Shown here: piece after piece, positions 33,082 through 41,846 of the stretch | Position numbering within the stretch: position 1 is the stretch's first letter | Layout: every line of letters starts with the position of its first letter | Source: Flavobacteriales bacterium UBA2306 | GTDB lineage: Bacteria > Bacteroidota > Bacteroidia > Flavobacteriales > Weeksellaceae | Reading direction: 5' to 3' | NCBI GenBank assembly: GCA_002345565.1 | Contig: DDVS01000002.1 | Coordinates: forward strand, 665,605-729,604 | Length of the DNA stretch: 64,000 nt | The notes under the pieces: model-generated | What the model was told of the DNA's origin: nothing | The model's database searches: none | Seen by the model: the letters and a program-made list of their open reading frames with translations, nothing else | Position numbers and translations under genes: made by a program

Positions 33082-33558
33082 ATGATGTCAAGCGTTATCT
33101 CAAAAGACTTACAAAATTATCTAAAAACTATTGAAACGGAATCTAAAGAAGTTTTGATTGATGGATATTTTCATGTTGATTATGTAATTGATGCTTTTCA
33201 AAAAGGAGAAGAAAATGGAGGAAAAAAAGCTTTGGAAGATTTAAAGAATAAATTTACTAGAGCATCAACTCAAATGTTTCTTTATGGATTAGATTTAATT
33301 GGAAAGCTTGAACAAAAAGGTTTTTCTACGGTTAATTTTTATGTTAATCCTTTTGCTTTTAAATTTTTGGTAGTTACTCATATTGAGAATACATTTAATG
33401 AAGATTATATTGAATCTTTTTTTAAATACTCTTTTGAACTACAAAATAAATTTAAAGAAGAATTTCAAATAAATTCTCAATATCTTTTCGTTCAAGATGA
33501 AAATTTAAATTCGGATGAACTAAAAATTGATGGCTTCTTAAAGGTTTCTAATGAGTAA
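33082..33558 (+). CDS. Hypothetical protein, partner of HEPN-like protein
   Basis: 158 residues (a second ATG at 33085 is as likely). Acidic and helical, without signal. It has VISKDLQNYLKTIETESKEV, FSTVNFYVNPFAFKFLVVTH and YIESFFKYSFELQNKFKEEF. It overlaps the next gene by 8 nt, so the two products are made together. The pair, with low GC and own promoter box, sits between repeat fragments like an inserted unit. The family is not recognised; a toxin-antitoxin or defence role is a guess from layout only. Confidence 0.65.
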   Translation: MMSSVISKDLQNYLKTIETESKEVLIDGYFHVDYVIDAFQKGEENGGKKALEDLKNKFTRASTQMFLYGLDLIGKLEQKGFSTVNFYVNPFAFKFLVVTHIENTFNEDYIESFFKYSFELQNKFKEEFQINSQYLFVQDENLNSDELKIDGFLKVSNE

Positions 33559-33925
33559 ATTAGGTCACGCGAATCATAATCGAGATTTATCCGAACAATT
33601 ATATTCAGAAGCAAAGTTTTTAGATTGGGCTAATACTACAGCATTCTATTCAGCATTACACTTTATTCATCATAAATTATTACCTGGAACGTATAATGGT
33701 AGTTTATGTAATTCAATTGAAGATGTCTATAAGGCTCTAAAATGTAAGGGAAAACATGAAGCTACTTGTCAGTTAGCACAAGTAGGTTTACCTTCAATTG
33801 CAACAGAATATTCATTTTTAATGAATTGTAGTTTTACTGCTAGATACGTAGATTATAATGTTCATCCTGAGCATTCAAAAATTTGTCAAAAATATTTAAA
33901 GAAAATAGAATCTGCTTGTATTTGA
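33551..33925 (+). CDS. HEPN-like helical protein
   Basis: 124 residues. The pattern LYSEAKFLDWANTTAFYSALHFIHHKLL, then a helix, and SFTARYVDYNVHPEHS resembles HEPN-type four-helix domains that pair with small partner proteins. The RxxxxH catalytic motif of HEPN ribonucleases is not visible, so it may be inactive or only HEPN-shaped. Five cysteines are present. It overlaps the preceding gene by 8 nt. Assignment rests on the pattern only. Confidence 0.5.
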   Translation: MSKLGHANHNRDLSEQLYSEAKFLDWANTTAFYSALHFIHHKLLPGTYNGSLCNSIEDVYKALKCKGKHEATCQLAQVGLPSIATEYSFLMNCSFTARYVDYNVHPEHSKICQKYLKKIESACI

Positions 33926-34696
33926 CGGCCGGTTTTTAAAAGATTTCCTATAACACTCAAGTATACAAAAGTTTACCATATAATCGATATTTTTCTATAT
34001 TTGTTTGAAATTCTTTAAAGAATAGTATTTTATACTGATAATTTGTTGCGTTTTTATATAGAATATTATTAATTTAGTTTCGCGTTTTCTCTGCAAGCTA
34101 TATGAAATGAGCAATAGTTAAAGTAATGCTATAAAAAATAATTAAAACAGCTTTCTCTTACCTTTTTTTAACCTGCCTTCACAACTGACACTTTAATACA
34201 TACAACAGCACAACAATCTTTCTTTACAAACGAATGATAATCAGATAATTATTTAAAACTAACAAAACAATAAGATTAACGAATCGATTCGACCCTCAAA
34301 ATGAACTTTTTGCAATTCTGGTTTCAACAATCATAATAACAATGTGAATTAATAAGTGCGATTAATGATTTAAGCATATATTTTTGAATCTTACAAACAA
34401 TTAACTTTCGCCCCTTGCTGAGCTATGCGCCTTTGCGAACCTTAGAAATATTTTCAATAAGATAAAAAAAACTGGCGTCCATTGCGTTAAAAGATACAAT
34501 ATATCCCCAATTAAATTCCCTGCAAATAATATCTTTTCCCTATTTTCGTTGAAATTAGGAACAAACTTTGATGCAGCTCTGGCTTCAACGATTATTTTGT
34601 AATTCATAAGATGATAAAATAATTGTCAGTCTGAGATAAAGTTTATCCTGAGCCAGACGAAGGAAAGACCTCTAAAAAGTTTTAATTCAATTAAGA
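33926..34696. other. Non-coding stretch with degenerate repeat fragments
   Basis: 771 nt with no convincing gene. It is AT-rich with stop codons in all frames for most of its length. Pieces such as CTGAGCTATGCGCCTTTGCG (34418-34437) and CCTGAGCCAGACGAAGG (about 34649-34665) look like fragments of dispersed genomic repeats. The TPR gene begins at its right end. Confidence 0.5.
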
Positions 34697-37666
34697 ATGA
34701 ATTCAAAAAAGATATTAATAGCTTCTGTATTATCGCTTTATGGGATTGCAGAGGCGCAACAATCTCAATATTTTACTCAAAAAGAAGACTACCATGTTGG
34801 TTTGGCAGAGAATCTCTACAATACCAAAGTCTACAATGCTTCCCAATACGAGTATTCCAACCAATATTTTTATAACAAAAGTCTTAGCAATTCCAGAAAA
34901 GAAGCGTCATTATTTTTCAGCAATGTGATTGGGGTGATTTTACAGCAGCAATATGCGGAAGAAGGCCTGAATGCTTTTATGAAAGAGTATCCAAAGTCGG
35001 CTTATTTTGCCCAGGCAAACGGTCCGTTGGCAGATTATTATTTAGCTAAAAAGGATTTTGAAAAAGCGTTGGAAACTTTGCAGAACGTTAATCAATATCA
35101 GCTGAGCAAAGAGGAGAATACACAGCATATTATGAAGTTGGGTTACGCTAAGTTTATGACTGGAGATTCCGCCGGAGCGATCGAGGCGTTAGAAGAATCA
35201 TTCAAAAATGCAGACGAAAACAGCAAACCTGCAATTTCATATATGTTAGGTCATCTTTATTACGCCGACAAGCAAAATGAAAATGCCTTTGTTTATTTCG
35301 ACCAAATCAAGGCTAATGAGGAATATGCACATCTTGTGAAACCTTATTATGTGCAGATGTATTATAATCAGAAGAATTATGATTTAGCAATATCCGAAGG
35401 AAACGAAATCCTGAATAACGGTAAAACCACAGCTTACGATACAGAGATCCACAAGATAGTAGGAGAGAGTTACTTTATGAAAGGCGATTATCAGTCAGCT
35501 TATACGCATCTGAAATTATTCCTCAATAAAGAACAAACACCGTCAGAAACAGACCTCTATGAGATGGGATTTGTTTCTTCTCAAGTCGGGAAAAATGCCG
35601 AAGCCGTTGGTTATTACAACCAATTGATTAACAACAATTCTCCGTTGGCGCAAAACGCTTATTATCAGCTCGGGAATGCTTATTTGCAAAACAATCAAAA
35701 ACAAGAAGCGCTTTCGGCTTATCGTAACGCTTCTCAGATGAATTATGATGCTAAAGTTCAGCAATTGGCTTTGGAGCAATACGCGAAATTGGGTTACGAA
35801 TTAGGAAACCCATTCGAGAATTCTTCAAAAGTGATTCAAAGATATTTGGATAAATATCCTAGTTCTAAAACTCAGGAAATGAGGTCGCTTTTGGTAAAGT
35901 CTTATCTATATTCAGGAGATTATAAAGCCACTTTGGATGCCCTTTCAAAATTGGATAAGAAAACCAATGAGACCAATAAGATAGAGCAGGAGGTTTCCTA
36001 TCTTTTAGGTTCCGAGGAATTTAATAAAGGCAATTTTGACCAAGCCGAGTCCTACTTTTTGAGAAGTCTTAAATTCAATTTAAACAAAGATTATTACAAA
36101 AAAGCCAAATATTGGTTAGGGCAAACCTACTACCAAAGAGCCGATTACAAGTCTGCCATTGCTGTTTACAAAGAATTGGAAAATGAAACTGCAGAAGGTT
36201 TTCCTGAAAGAGAACAATTGGACTATGATTTAGGTTACGCTTATTTTAAGTCTAAGGATTTTGCTTCTGCTCAGGAGTATTTTAAGGAATACTTGAGATT
36301 CCCGAAACAGGAGTTCAAAGCGGATGCAGAACTGCGTTTGGCGGATACTTATTATGCCAACAATCAGTTGAATGAAGCGCTTGATATCTACAACAAGACA
36401 GAAAATGCCAGCGATTATACATTATACCAAAAAGCATTGGCATTAGGTTTCAAAGGCGATACAGTAGCGAAGATTTCTGAACTGAAAACTTTGATTTCAA
36501 AATACCCTAATTCCGAATATGTGGACGATGCGAGTTACGAGATTGGCTCTGCTTATGCTCAGAATGATGATTACAGTACTTCTAATGTTTACTTTGATAA
36601 AGTTATCCGATCAAGTCCTGACAAAGATTTGATAGCGAATTCTCAGATTTATAGAGCTCAGAATTTAATTGATTTGAATCAGAATGATAATGCGATTGCA
36701 GAATTCCGACAATTAGCTAATCAATATAAAAATACAGCTTATGCAGACAAAATTGTTGCGGCTGCAAAACCTGCTTTTGTGAAAAACGGCGATGTTGCAG
36801 GCTACGAACAATTTGCAAAAGGTCTTGATGTTAATGTTTCCGGAACAGAAATCAGTGAAATCAATCTGAATCTGGCGCAAGACAGTTTCTCGAAAAAAGA
36901 TTACACAAAAGCGGTTTCTTACTACGAAAAATACCTTGACCAAAGTCCAAGCGGTGATAATCTTTTCAAAGCTCAATACGAACTGGGAGAAAGTTACTAT
37001 CAATTGAAAAAAGTTGACAAAGCATTATTACCATTACAAAATGTAGCTGATTTCCAAAACGATTATCAGCAGGAAGCGCAAGTTAGATTGGCTCAGATTT
37101 ATTTGTCTCAGGATAAAGTGGCTGATGCGAAAAAATACTTGGAACAAAACGCCAATTCTACAAACGTTACGATTAAAAACTTTGCTTCAGTTGAATTGAT
37201 GAAAATCTATGCGGACGAAAAGAACTTTGCTGAAGCTGAAAAATATGCAAATGCAGTAATTTCAAATACAAAAAATTCGGCAGCAACTTTGGAACAGGCG
37301 AAAGTCATCAAAGCTAGAAGTCTTATGCAGCAAGGAAAAGATAAAGATGCGCAAACCGCTTATACAGCTCTTGAAAAGTCTTCTAATACAGAAGTTGCTG
37401 CGGAAGCGCTTTATGCAAAAGCTTTCTATCAAAACAAGGGAAAAGCCTTCAAATCATCCAACGAAACTATTTTCAAATTGGCGAACAATTATGCGTCAGA
37501 AGAATATTGGGGCGCAAAAGCTTTGGTTGTAATGGCGAAAAATTACTTGGCTCTGAAAGATAATTACCAAGCAAATTACACGGTTGACGAAATCATCAAT
37601 AATTACGGTGATTTCCCTGATATTGTTGCAGAAGCAAAAGAAGTAAAAGCACAGATTAAGAAGTAA
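34697..37666 (+). CDS. Exported tetratricopeptide-repeat protein
   Basis: 989 residues. Signal peptide at 1-20 (SVLSLYGIAEAQ). Nearly the whole length is TPR or Sel1-like helical repeats, for example AYFAQANGPLADYYLAKKDF, YDLGYAYFKSKDFASAQEYF and YELGESYYQLKKVDKALLPL. It is a periplasmic or outer-membrane-associated scaffold. It is followed after 84 nt (with a palindromic repeat between) by an outer-membrane beta-barrel gene, and such TPR/barrel pairs are conserved in flavobacteria. Role inferred: assembly or support of the envelope complex made by its neighbour. Confidence 0.88.
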   Translation: MNSKKILIASVLSLYGIAEAQQSQYFTQKEDYHVGLAENLYNTKVYNASQYEYSNQYFYNKSLSNSRKEASLFFSNVIGVILQQQYAEEGLNAFMKEYPKSAYFAQANGPLADYYLAKKDFEKALETLQNVNQYQLSKEENTQHIMKLGYAKFMTGDSAGAIEALEESFKNADENSKPAISYMLGHLYYADKQNENAFVYFDQIKANEEYAHLVKPYYVQMYYNQKNYDLAISEGNEILNNGKTTAYDTEIHKIVGESYFMKGDYQSAYTHLKLFLNKEQTPSETDLYEMGFVSSQVGKNAEAVGYYNQLINNNSPLAQNAYYQLGNAYLQNNQKQEALSAYRNASQMNYDAKVQQLALEQYAKLGYELGNPFENSSKVIQRYLDKYPSSKTQEMRSLLVKSYLYSGDYKATLDALSKLDKKTNETNKIEQEVSYLLGSEEFNKGNFDQAESYFLRSLKFNLNKDYYKKAKYWLGQTYYQRADYKSAIAVYKELENETAEGFPEREQLDYDLGYAYFKSKDFASAQEYFKEYLRFPKQEFKADAELRLADTYYANNQLNEALDIYNKTENASDYTLYQKALALGFKGDTVAKISELKTLISKYPNSEYVDDASYEIGSAYAQNDDYSTSNVYFDKVIRSSPDKDLIANSQIYRAQNLIDLNQNDNAIAEFRQLANQYKNTAYADKIVAAAKPAFVKNGDVAGYEQFAKGLDVNVSGTEISEINLNLAQDSFSKKDYTKAVSYYEKYLDQSPSGDNLFKAQYELGESYYQLKKVDKALLPLQNVADFQNDYQQEAQVRLAQIYLSQDKVADAKKYLEQNANSTNVTIKNFASVELMKIYADEKNFAEAEKYANAVISNTKNSAATLEQAKVIKARSLMQQGKDKDAQTAYTALEKSSNTEVAAEALYAKAFYQNKGKAFKSSNETIFKLANNYASEEYWGAKALVVMAKNYLALKDNYQANYTVDEIINNYGDFPDIVAEAKEVKAQIKK

Positions 37667-37683
37667 GTAAAATATACTCATTA

Positions 37684-37736
37684 TTTGTCATTTCGTAGAA
37701 ATCTAAATAACGCAGAGATTCCTACGGAATGACAAA
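37684..37736. repeat. REP-like palindromic repeat (TTTGTCATTTCGTAG type)
   Basis: Arms 37684-37704 and 37716-37736 pair over 21 positions with few mismatches (TTTGTCATTTCGTAG against CTACGGAATGACAAA). It lies between two cotranscribed genes and would form a hairpin in the message. It resembles the repeat at 16289. Confidence 0.75.
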
Positions 37737-37750
37737 ACAAAGTTTATAAA

Positions 37751-39517
37751 ATGAATAAAAAGCATAAAATATTTTCCGTTATATTTTTAGGAATTTCAAT
37801 ATTTGGGTATTCTCAAATCAAAGAAGAGCAATTGATTCTTAATAGAAAACGTGAACCAGAAGTCAAGAAAATCGAAAAGAAGAAAACATCTGTTGTTCAG
37901 GAAAAAAACTATCCGCCTGATAATAAGAAAAAGGAAGATTCACTTAATCTGAAATATGACATTGTGAATGTTCCACCTGTTTCGGACTTCAAAACAACCG
38001 AAATCCAAGGCGAAGATATCTCTCCAAAATTCTCTAATGATTATCAGTCTAATTATTTCCGATTAGGTTATGGAAATTATGGAAAGTTTCTGGCGGATGC
38101 TAACGTTTCCGGAAAAGTGCAGGATAATGTAGAAGTAGGAGAGGATGTTCATTATTTGTCAACTTCGGGACTTAAAAATGAATACGATTGGTCTTCAAAA
38201 CAAAATCAAGCAAAGATAGGCAGTTATGCTAATATCTACACAGAAAAAGGGAAGTTTAATATTGATGCCAATTATGCTTTCAATAATTATAATTATTACG
38301 GGATTTATGCTTTAACACCGCCAAATAATAATGTTGATTTGGAGCAGAAAGTCAACAAATTCAGTGTGAATGGTTATTACGACCATTACTCCAATGATAT
38401 TCTGAATAACGTTCGTGTGAAATCTTATTTCCTAAGCGACCATTTTGGAGCAAGTGAAAATTACGCCAATGCAGAATTGAATTTGTCTAAGCACGGTTTT
38501 TCTGTTTATGATGATATTACAGCCAACGGTGATTTGGGAATTAATCTGGAAACGGTTAATTCTAAATTTGATATTCTGAATAAGAATACGAATAATCAAT
38601 TCAATTTTACATTGTCGCCAAAAGTGACTTTCTACAAAGGCGATTCTTACTTGTTGATTGGTTCAGATTTCAGTTTTCTTAATTCTAAAAATTCGAATAA
38701 TTTAACTGACGAATCAAAGAATAATAAGTTCTATTGGTTTCCTAAAGCTGAAGTTTTGGTTGCAGCAGCGGATGAATTCAAATTCTATGGAGGAATCGAC
38801 GGCGGTTTGAAACTGAATACTTATGGAAATCTTTTAGAAGAAAACCCATTTTTGATTTCTGATTTGACTTTAAAGCCAACTGAAACTAAATATCATTTCT
38901 ATTTCGGTTTGAAAGGAGATGTGGATCAGACTTTCAAATATGATGTGAATGCAGGTTTCAGCAAAGTGAATAATGCGCAGTTTTTCTACAACAATAATCT
39001 GTTTGATTCTAATATTGCTGCTGACAGACAAGGTTACGATTATGCAAATACTTTCAGTTCAATCTATGCCAATGGTACTTTGATGGAAGTGAAAGGAGAT
39101 TTGCAAGTATTTCCAATAGAAAATCTAACTGTGGATGCTGGTTTGCATTTTATGAAATATAAACTGGACAATCTGGAAGAAGTTTATTATAAACCATTAT
39201 TCCAGTTCAATCTTGGCGCAAAATACACCATGCTAGAGAAAAAACTGAACCTTGGTTTCAAAGCTTATTTCGTAACCGATAGAACATCAAATTCTTATTC
39301 TGTCGTAACCACTTTTCCAGCATTCAGCATGCAAGAGAATGTGAATGAGAAAGTTGGCGGTTATGCAGATATTAATCTTTCGGCAGAGTATAAACTTCAC
39401 AAAAATTTCAGTATTTTCGCACTCGGAAATAATCTTCTAGGTGCCAAATATCAGAATTACTTGGGCTACAAAGTTTTGGGAGCGCAGGTTGTAGCAGGTG
39501 TGAAGATTACTTTCTAA
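37751..39517 (+). CDS. Outer-membrane beta-barrel (TonB-dependent receptor-like) protein
   Basis: 588 residues. Signal peptide at 1-21 (IFLGISIFGYSQ). A lysine/glutamate-rich N-terminal linker (about 25-70) precedes alternating aromatic beta-strands rich in Y, N and G, ending LGAQVVAGVKITF with the terminal Phe expected for Bam-inserted barrels. There is no full plug domain, so it is not a classical TonB receptor; it fits the receptor-like barrel group. It is paired with the TPR protein before it. Function unknown. Confidence 0.82.
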   Translation: MNKKHKIFSVIFLGISIFGYSQIKEEQLILNRKREPEVKKIEKKKTSVVQEKNYPPDNKKKEDSLNLKYDIVNVPPVSDFKTTEIQGEDISPKFSNDYQSNYFRLGYGNYGKFLADANVSGKVQDNVEVGEDVHYLSTSGLKNEYDWSSKQNQAKIGSYANIYTEKGKFNIDANYAFNNYNYYGIYALTPPNNNVDLEQKVNKFSVNGYYDHYSNDILNNVRVKSYFLSDHFGASENYANAELNLSKHGFSVYDDITANGDLGINLETVNSKFDILNKNTNNQFNFTLSPKVTFYKGDSYLLIGSDFSFLNSKNSNNLTDESKNNKFYWFPKAEVLVAAADEFKFYGGIDGGLKLNTYGNLLEENPFLISDLTLKPTETKYHFYFGLKGDVDQTFKYDVNAGFSKVNNAQFFYNNNLFDSNIAADRQGYDYANTFSSIYANGTLMEVKGDLQVFPIENLTVDAGLHFMKYKLDNLEEVYYKPLFQFNLGAKYTMLEKKLNLGFKAYFVTDRTSNSYSVVTTFPAFSMQENVNEKVGGYADINLSAEYKLHKNFSIFALGNNLLGAKYQNYLGYKVLGAQVVAGVKITF

Positions 39518-39548
39518 TATAATTAATGAATGATTTTTTGATCAATTA

Positions 39549-41171
39549 TCACTTATCATTTATAAAAATGGCTTCGTAGTTCAACTGGATAGAATAACGG
39601 ATTTCGGCTCCGTCGGTTGGGGGTTCGAATCCCTCCGAGGTCACTTGACGGGAAAAATCACTTTTAGGAGTGATTTTTCCTTTTTTTTTACTTCGTAATT
39701 GATTGTTAATTAATAAGATAGAAGAAAGAGCGGTATTGATCTGGGGTGTTCGAAAAGTTGTTTCGTCAAATTCGAGCTTTTCAGCAAAAACCGAACACAC
39801 TATTATTCTTTTAGTATCTAAATCTCCTGTAGCATAGAGTTGAGAGAGATTTGGCAATATTTTTAATACCTGATCGAGTTTTGTTTTAATATCCATACTT
39901 TTACCAGTCAGCTTTTGACCCTGCAGATCCATTTCCAATGCATCAATTTTCTTTTTACTTTCATTTTTAATCAACTGATAATCTTCAAAATCCAATTTGT
40001 CCTCTAAATATTTTTCTCTGGCACTATTTAGACGATTATTCAAGTTTATAATTTTTGAAGAAATTTCTTTTCTCTTCACGTCGATACCTTCATGAATATT
40101 TTTAAAATTGATCAAAAGTATTTCTTTAAGAAGTTGAACAAACGCGGTATTACACTCATATTTTTTTAACTCTCTTGTAAATGCATTATTAACGATATGT
40201 GAGCTATATCTGTACCCGCATTTGGAATTGCAGTGATAATAATAATAAATATTCTTTTTACCTTTAGATCCGCTACCGGTAATGTGACCTCCGCATCTTG
40301 GACATCTTAAAAAACCTCTTAGAGGAAATTGGTCATGTGCAATTATTTTTCCTTTTGGCCTTTCTTCCCAAGTTTTGCGACTTAGTACCTTTTGTACTTT
40401 ATTAAATAATGCCTCTGAAATCAAACTTTCATGAGTAGCTTCTACGAGACAGGCTTCTTCATCTTTGTAAGCTTTAATAAATATTTTACCACAGTACATA
40501 GGATTTTTAATTGCCCTGTAGAATGATGTACTGCTAATGTTTGCACCTTCCATAGCATTCATCTTTAGCCTTATTTGATTGATGGAGTAAGTGCCCTTAG
40601 CGATCTCATTAAATGCCCAAAGCATATTCGAAGCTTCCGGCTCTTTTAGACCAACATATTTTCTTCCATCTTCCGTACACTTATTAACATATCCGTACGA
40701 AGCTGTTCCCATAAGTCTTCCTTCCTTCTGAGCTCTTCTCATCCCATAAAAAGTATTTAAGGCTCTGCGGTCATTTTCAACTTCCGGAGCTGCCAAATAG
40801 ATGGCAAGCATCATCTTATTTTCCGGAATAGACATATCTAAAGGTTGCTCGATCGCTTGGGGTGAGATGTTGTTACCAAGTAGTAATTTAATCATTTGAT
40901 AAGCATCGCCAGCATTTCTGCTAAAGCGATCCCACTTAGTGAACAAAACTAAATTTGATTTTAGACTTCTTTTTTTAATGTGATTGATATATTTTGTCCA
41001 CTCCGGTCTATTAAAATTTTTAGCAGAGTGGTCTTCAAATATCACCTGACCGATCGTAATCTGGTTTTGATTGCAATATCGTTCTAATCTTTCATGCTGA
41101 TCTCTCTGGGAATAACCTTTATCAGCTTGTTCATCTGTAGAAACTCTAATATATAAATCTGCTATCAGCAT
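39549..41171 (-). CDS. Large serine recombinase (integrase)
   Basis: 540 residues. N-terminal resolvase domain with catalytic S11 (DLYIRVSTDEQ) and FTKWDRFSRNAGDA; then a recombinase domain (GYVNKCTEDGRKYVGLKEPEASNML), a zinc ribbon (FLRCPRCGGHI ... YYHCNSKCGYRY) and a coiled coil. It integrates or excises DNA at a specific site. Its 3' end runs antisense through the tRNA-Arg gene (39570-39643): the last ~35 residues, including VTSEGFEPPTDGAEIRY, are encoded by the tRNA complement. This places the attachment site in the tRNA and makes this the left end of the element. Confidence 0.93.
   Translation of the reverse strand: MLIADLYIRVSTDEQADKGYSQRDQHERLERYCNQNQITIGQVIFEDHSAKNFNRPEWTKYINHIKKRSLKSNLVLFTKWDRFSRNAGDAYQMIKLLLGNNISPQAIEQPLDMSIPENKMMLAIYLAAPEVENDRRALNTFYGMRRAQKEGRLMGTASYGYVNKCTEDGRKYVGLKEPEASNMLWAFNEIAKGTYSINQIRLKMNAMEGANISSTSFYRAIKNPMYCGKIFIKAYKDEEACLVEATHESLISEALFNKVQKVLSRKTWEERPKGKIIAHDQFPLRGFLRCPRCGGHITGSGSKGKKNIYYYYHCNSKCGYRYSSHIVNNAFTRELKKYECNTAFVQLLKEILLINFKNIHEGIDVKRKEISSKIINLNNRLNSAREKYLEDKLDFEDYQLIKNESKKKIDALEMDLQGQKLTGKSMDIKTKLDQVLKILPNLSQLYATGDLDTKRIIVCSVFAEKLEFDETTFRTPQINTALSSILLINNQLRSKKKGKITPKSDFSRQVTSEGFEPPTDGAEIRYSIQLNYEAIFINDK
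39570..39643 (+). tRNA. tRNA-Arg (anticodon TCG)
   Basis: The cloverleaf closes fully: acceptor GGCTTCG / CGAGGTC with G-U pairs, D-stem GTTC / GAAT, anticodon stem ACGGA / TCCGT with loop TTTCGGC (anticodon TCG), and T-arm GGGGG TTCGAAT CCCTC. No CCA is encoded. The mobile element is inserted against its 3' end and the gene has been left intact. Confidence 0.92.
39651..39689 (+). terminator. Terminator of the tRNA-Arg transcript
   Basis: Perfect 12-bp stem GGAAAAATCACT / AGTGATTTTTCC with a 6-nt loop and a T9 run. It also lies inside the 3' part of the recombinase frame on the other strand. Confidence 0.85.
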
Positions 41172-41221
41172 AGTAGTAAGTTTGGTGTTAACATTATGGC
41201 TATCAGGCTAATGTAGTAAAA

Positions 41222-41446
41222 TTATTTTAAAATATAATTTTTAATAATTTGATTTGCCAACCGATGAGCAAAATCCATTATACTTCTGACTTCATCATCT
41301 GTTGGATTTAACCCAGACTCCATCAGAATTTTTTTTGATCTTTCTAAAGATACTTTTTTCAAGGTGTTTTGCGTAAAATCTATAATTGTATCCTCCGATC
41401 TTTTTTTCTGAATGTTTTTTTGTGAAGAAACCTTTTTCATAAGCAC
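41222..41446 (-). CDS. Small hypothetical protein upstream of recombinase
   Basis: 74 residues (or 72 from the second ATG). Basic N-terminus (MKKVSSQKNIQKKRSEDTII), then a helical region and the ending IMDFAHRLANQIIKNYILK. It reads in the same direction as the serine recombinase and ends 51 nt before it, so they may be cotranscribed. A small accessory or excision factor is possible from position only. Family not recognised. Confidence 0.55.
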   Translation of the reverse strand: MLMKKVSSQKNIQKKRSEDTIIDFTQNTLKKVSLERSKKILMESGLNPTDDEVRSIMDFAHRLANQIIKNYILK

Positions 41447-41846
41447 TCATCATATTTAATTTATTATATGAGATGATCTCAAACCACAGATCAAATTATA
41501 GTGCTACGTTATACAATATCGAAATATGCCAATTCTAAGTGTTCTTTGTCTTAGAATGTCTTTTTGATATAGATAAATTGCTTAATTTCAGTTTATAATT
41601 AAGAGCGTTATTCTATTAGGACAGGATGATTTTAAGTTAGAATTATCAACTATGAACCAGATCCAAAGAAAATCAAATATATCTATATATCAAAATAATA
41701 AGGTCTTATAGGATTTATGATTTAATGTGAATAGTAGATGCTTAGTCGGTCTAATCAGAATTGTGCTAAAGTTTTCAATGATCTACAGTGCTTTTAAACT
41801 AATTTATTTTATAATTGCTTATAAGAAAATTTAATCTCTACATTTT
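41447..41846. other. Non-coding stretch between recombinase group and membrane-protein pseudogene
   Basis: 400 nt, AT-rich, with no gene supported on either strand. Divergent promoters for the leftward recombinase genes and the rightward pseudogene presumably lie here, but no clear TAnnTTTG box was found. Confidence 0.4.

Noticed and set aside
34401..34607. Leftward 68-codon open frame in the gap before the TPR gene
   Set aside because: It runs through repeat-like sequence, lacks a promoter box and shows no recognisable motif; treated as chance.
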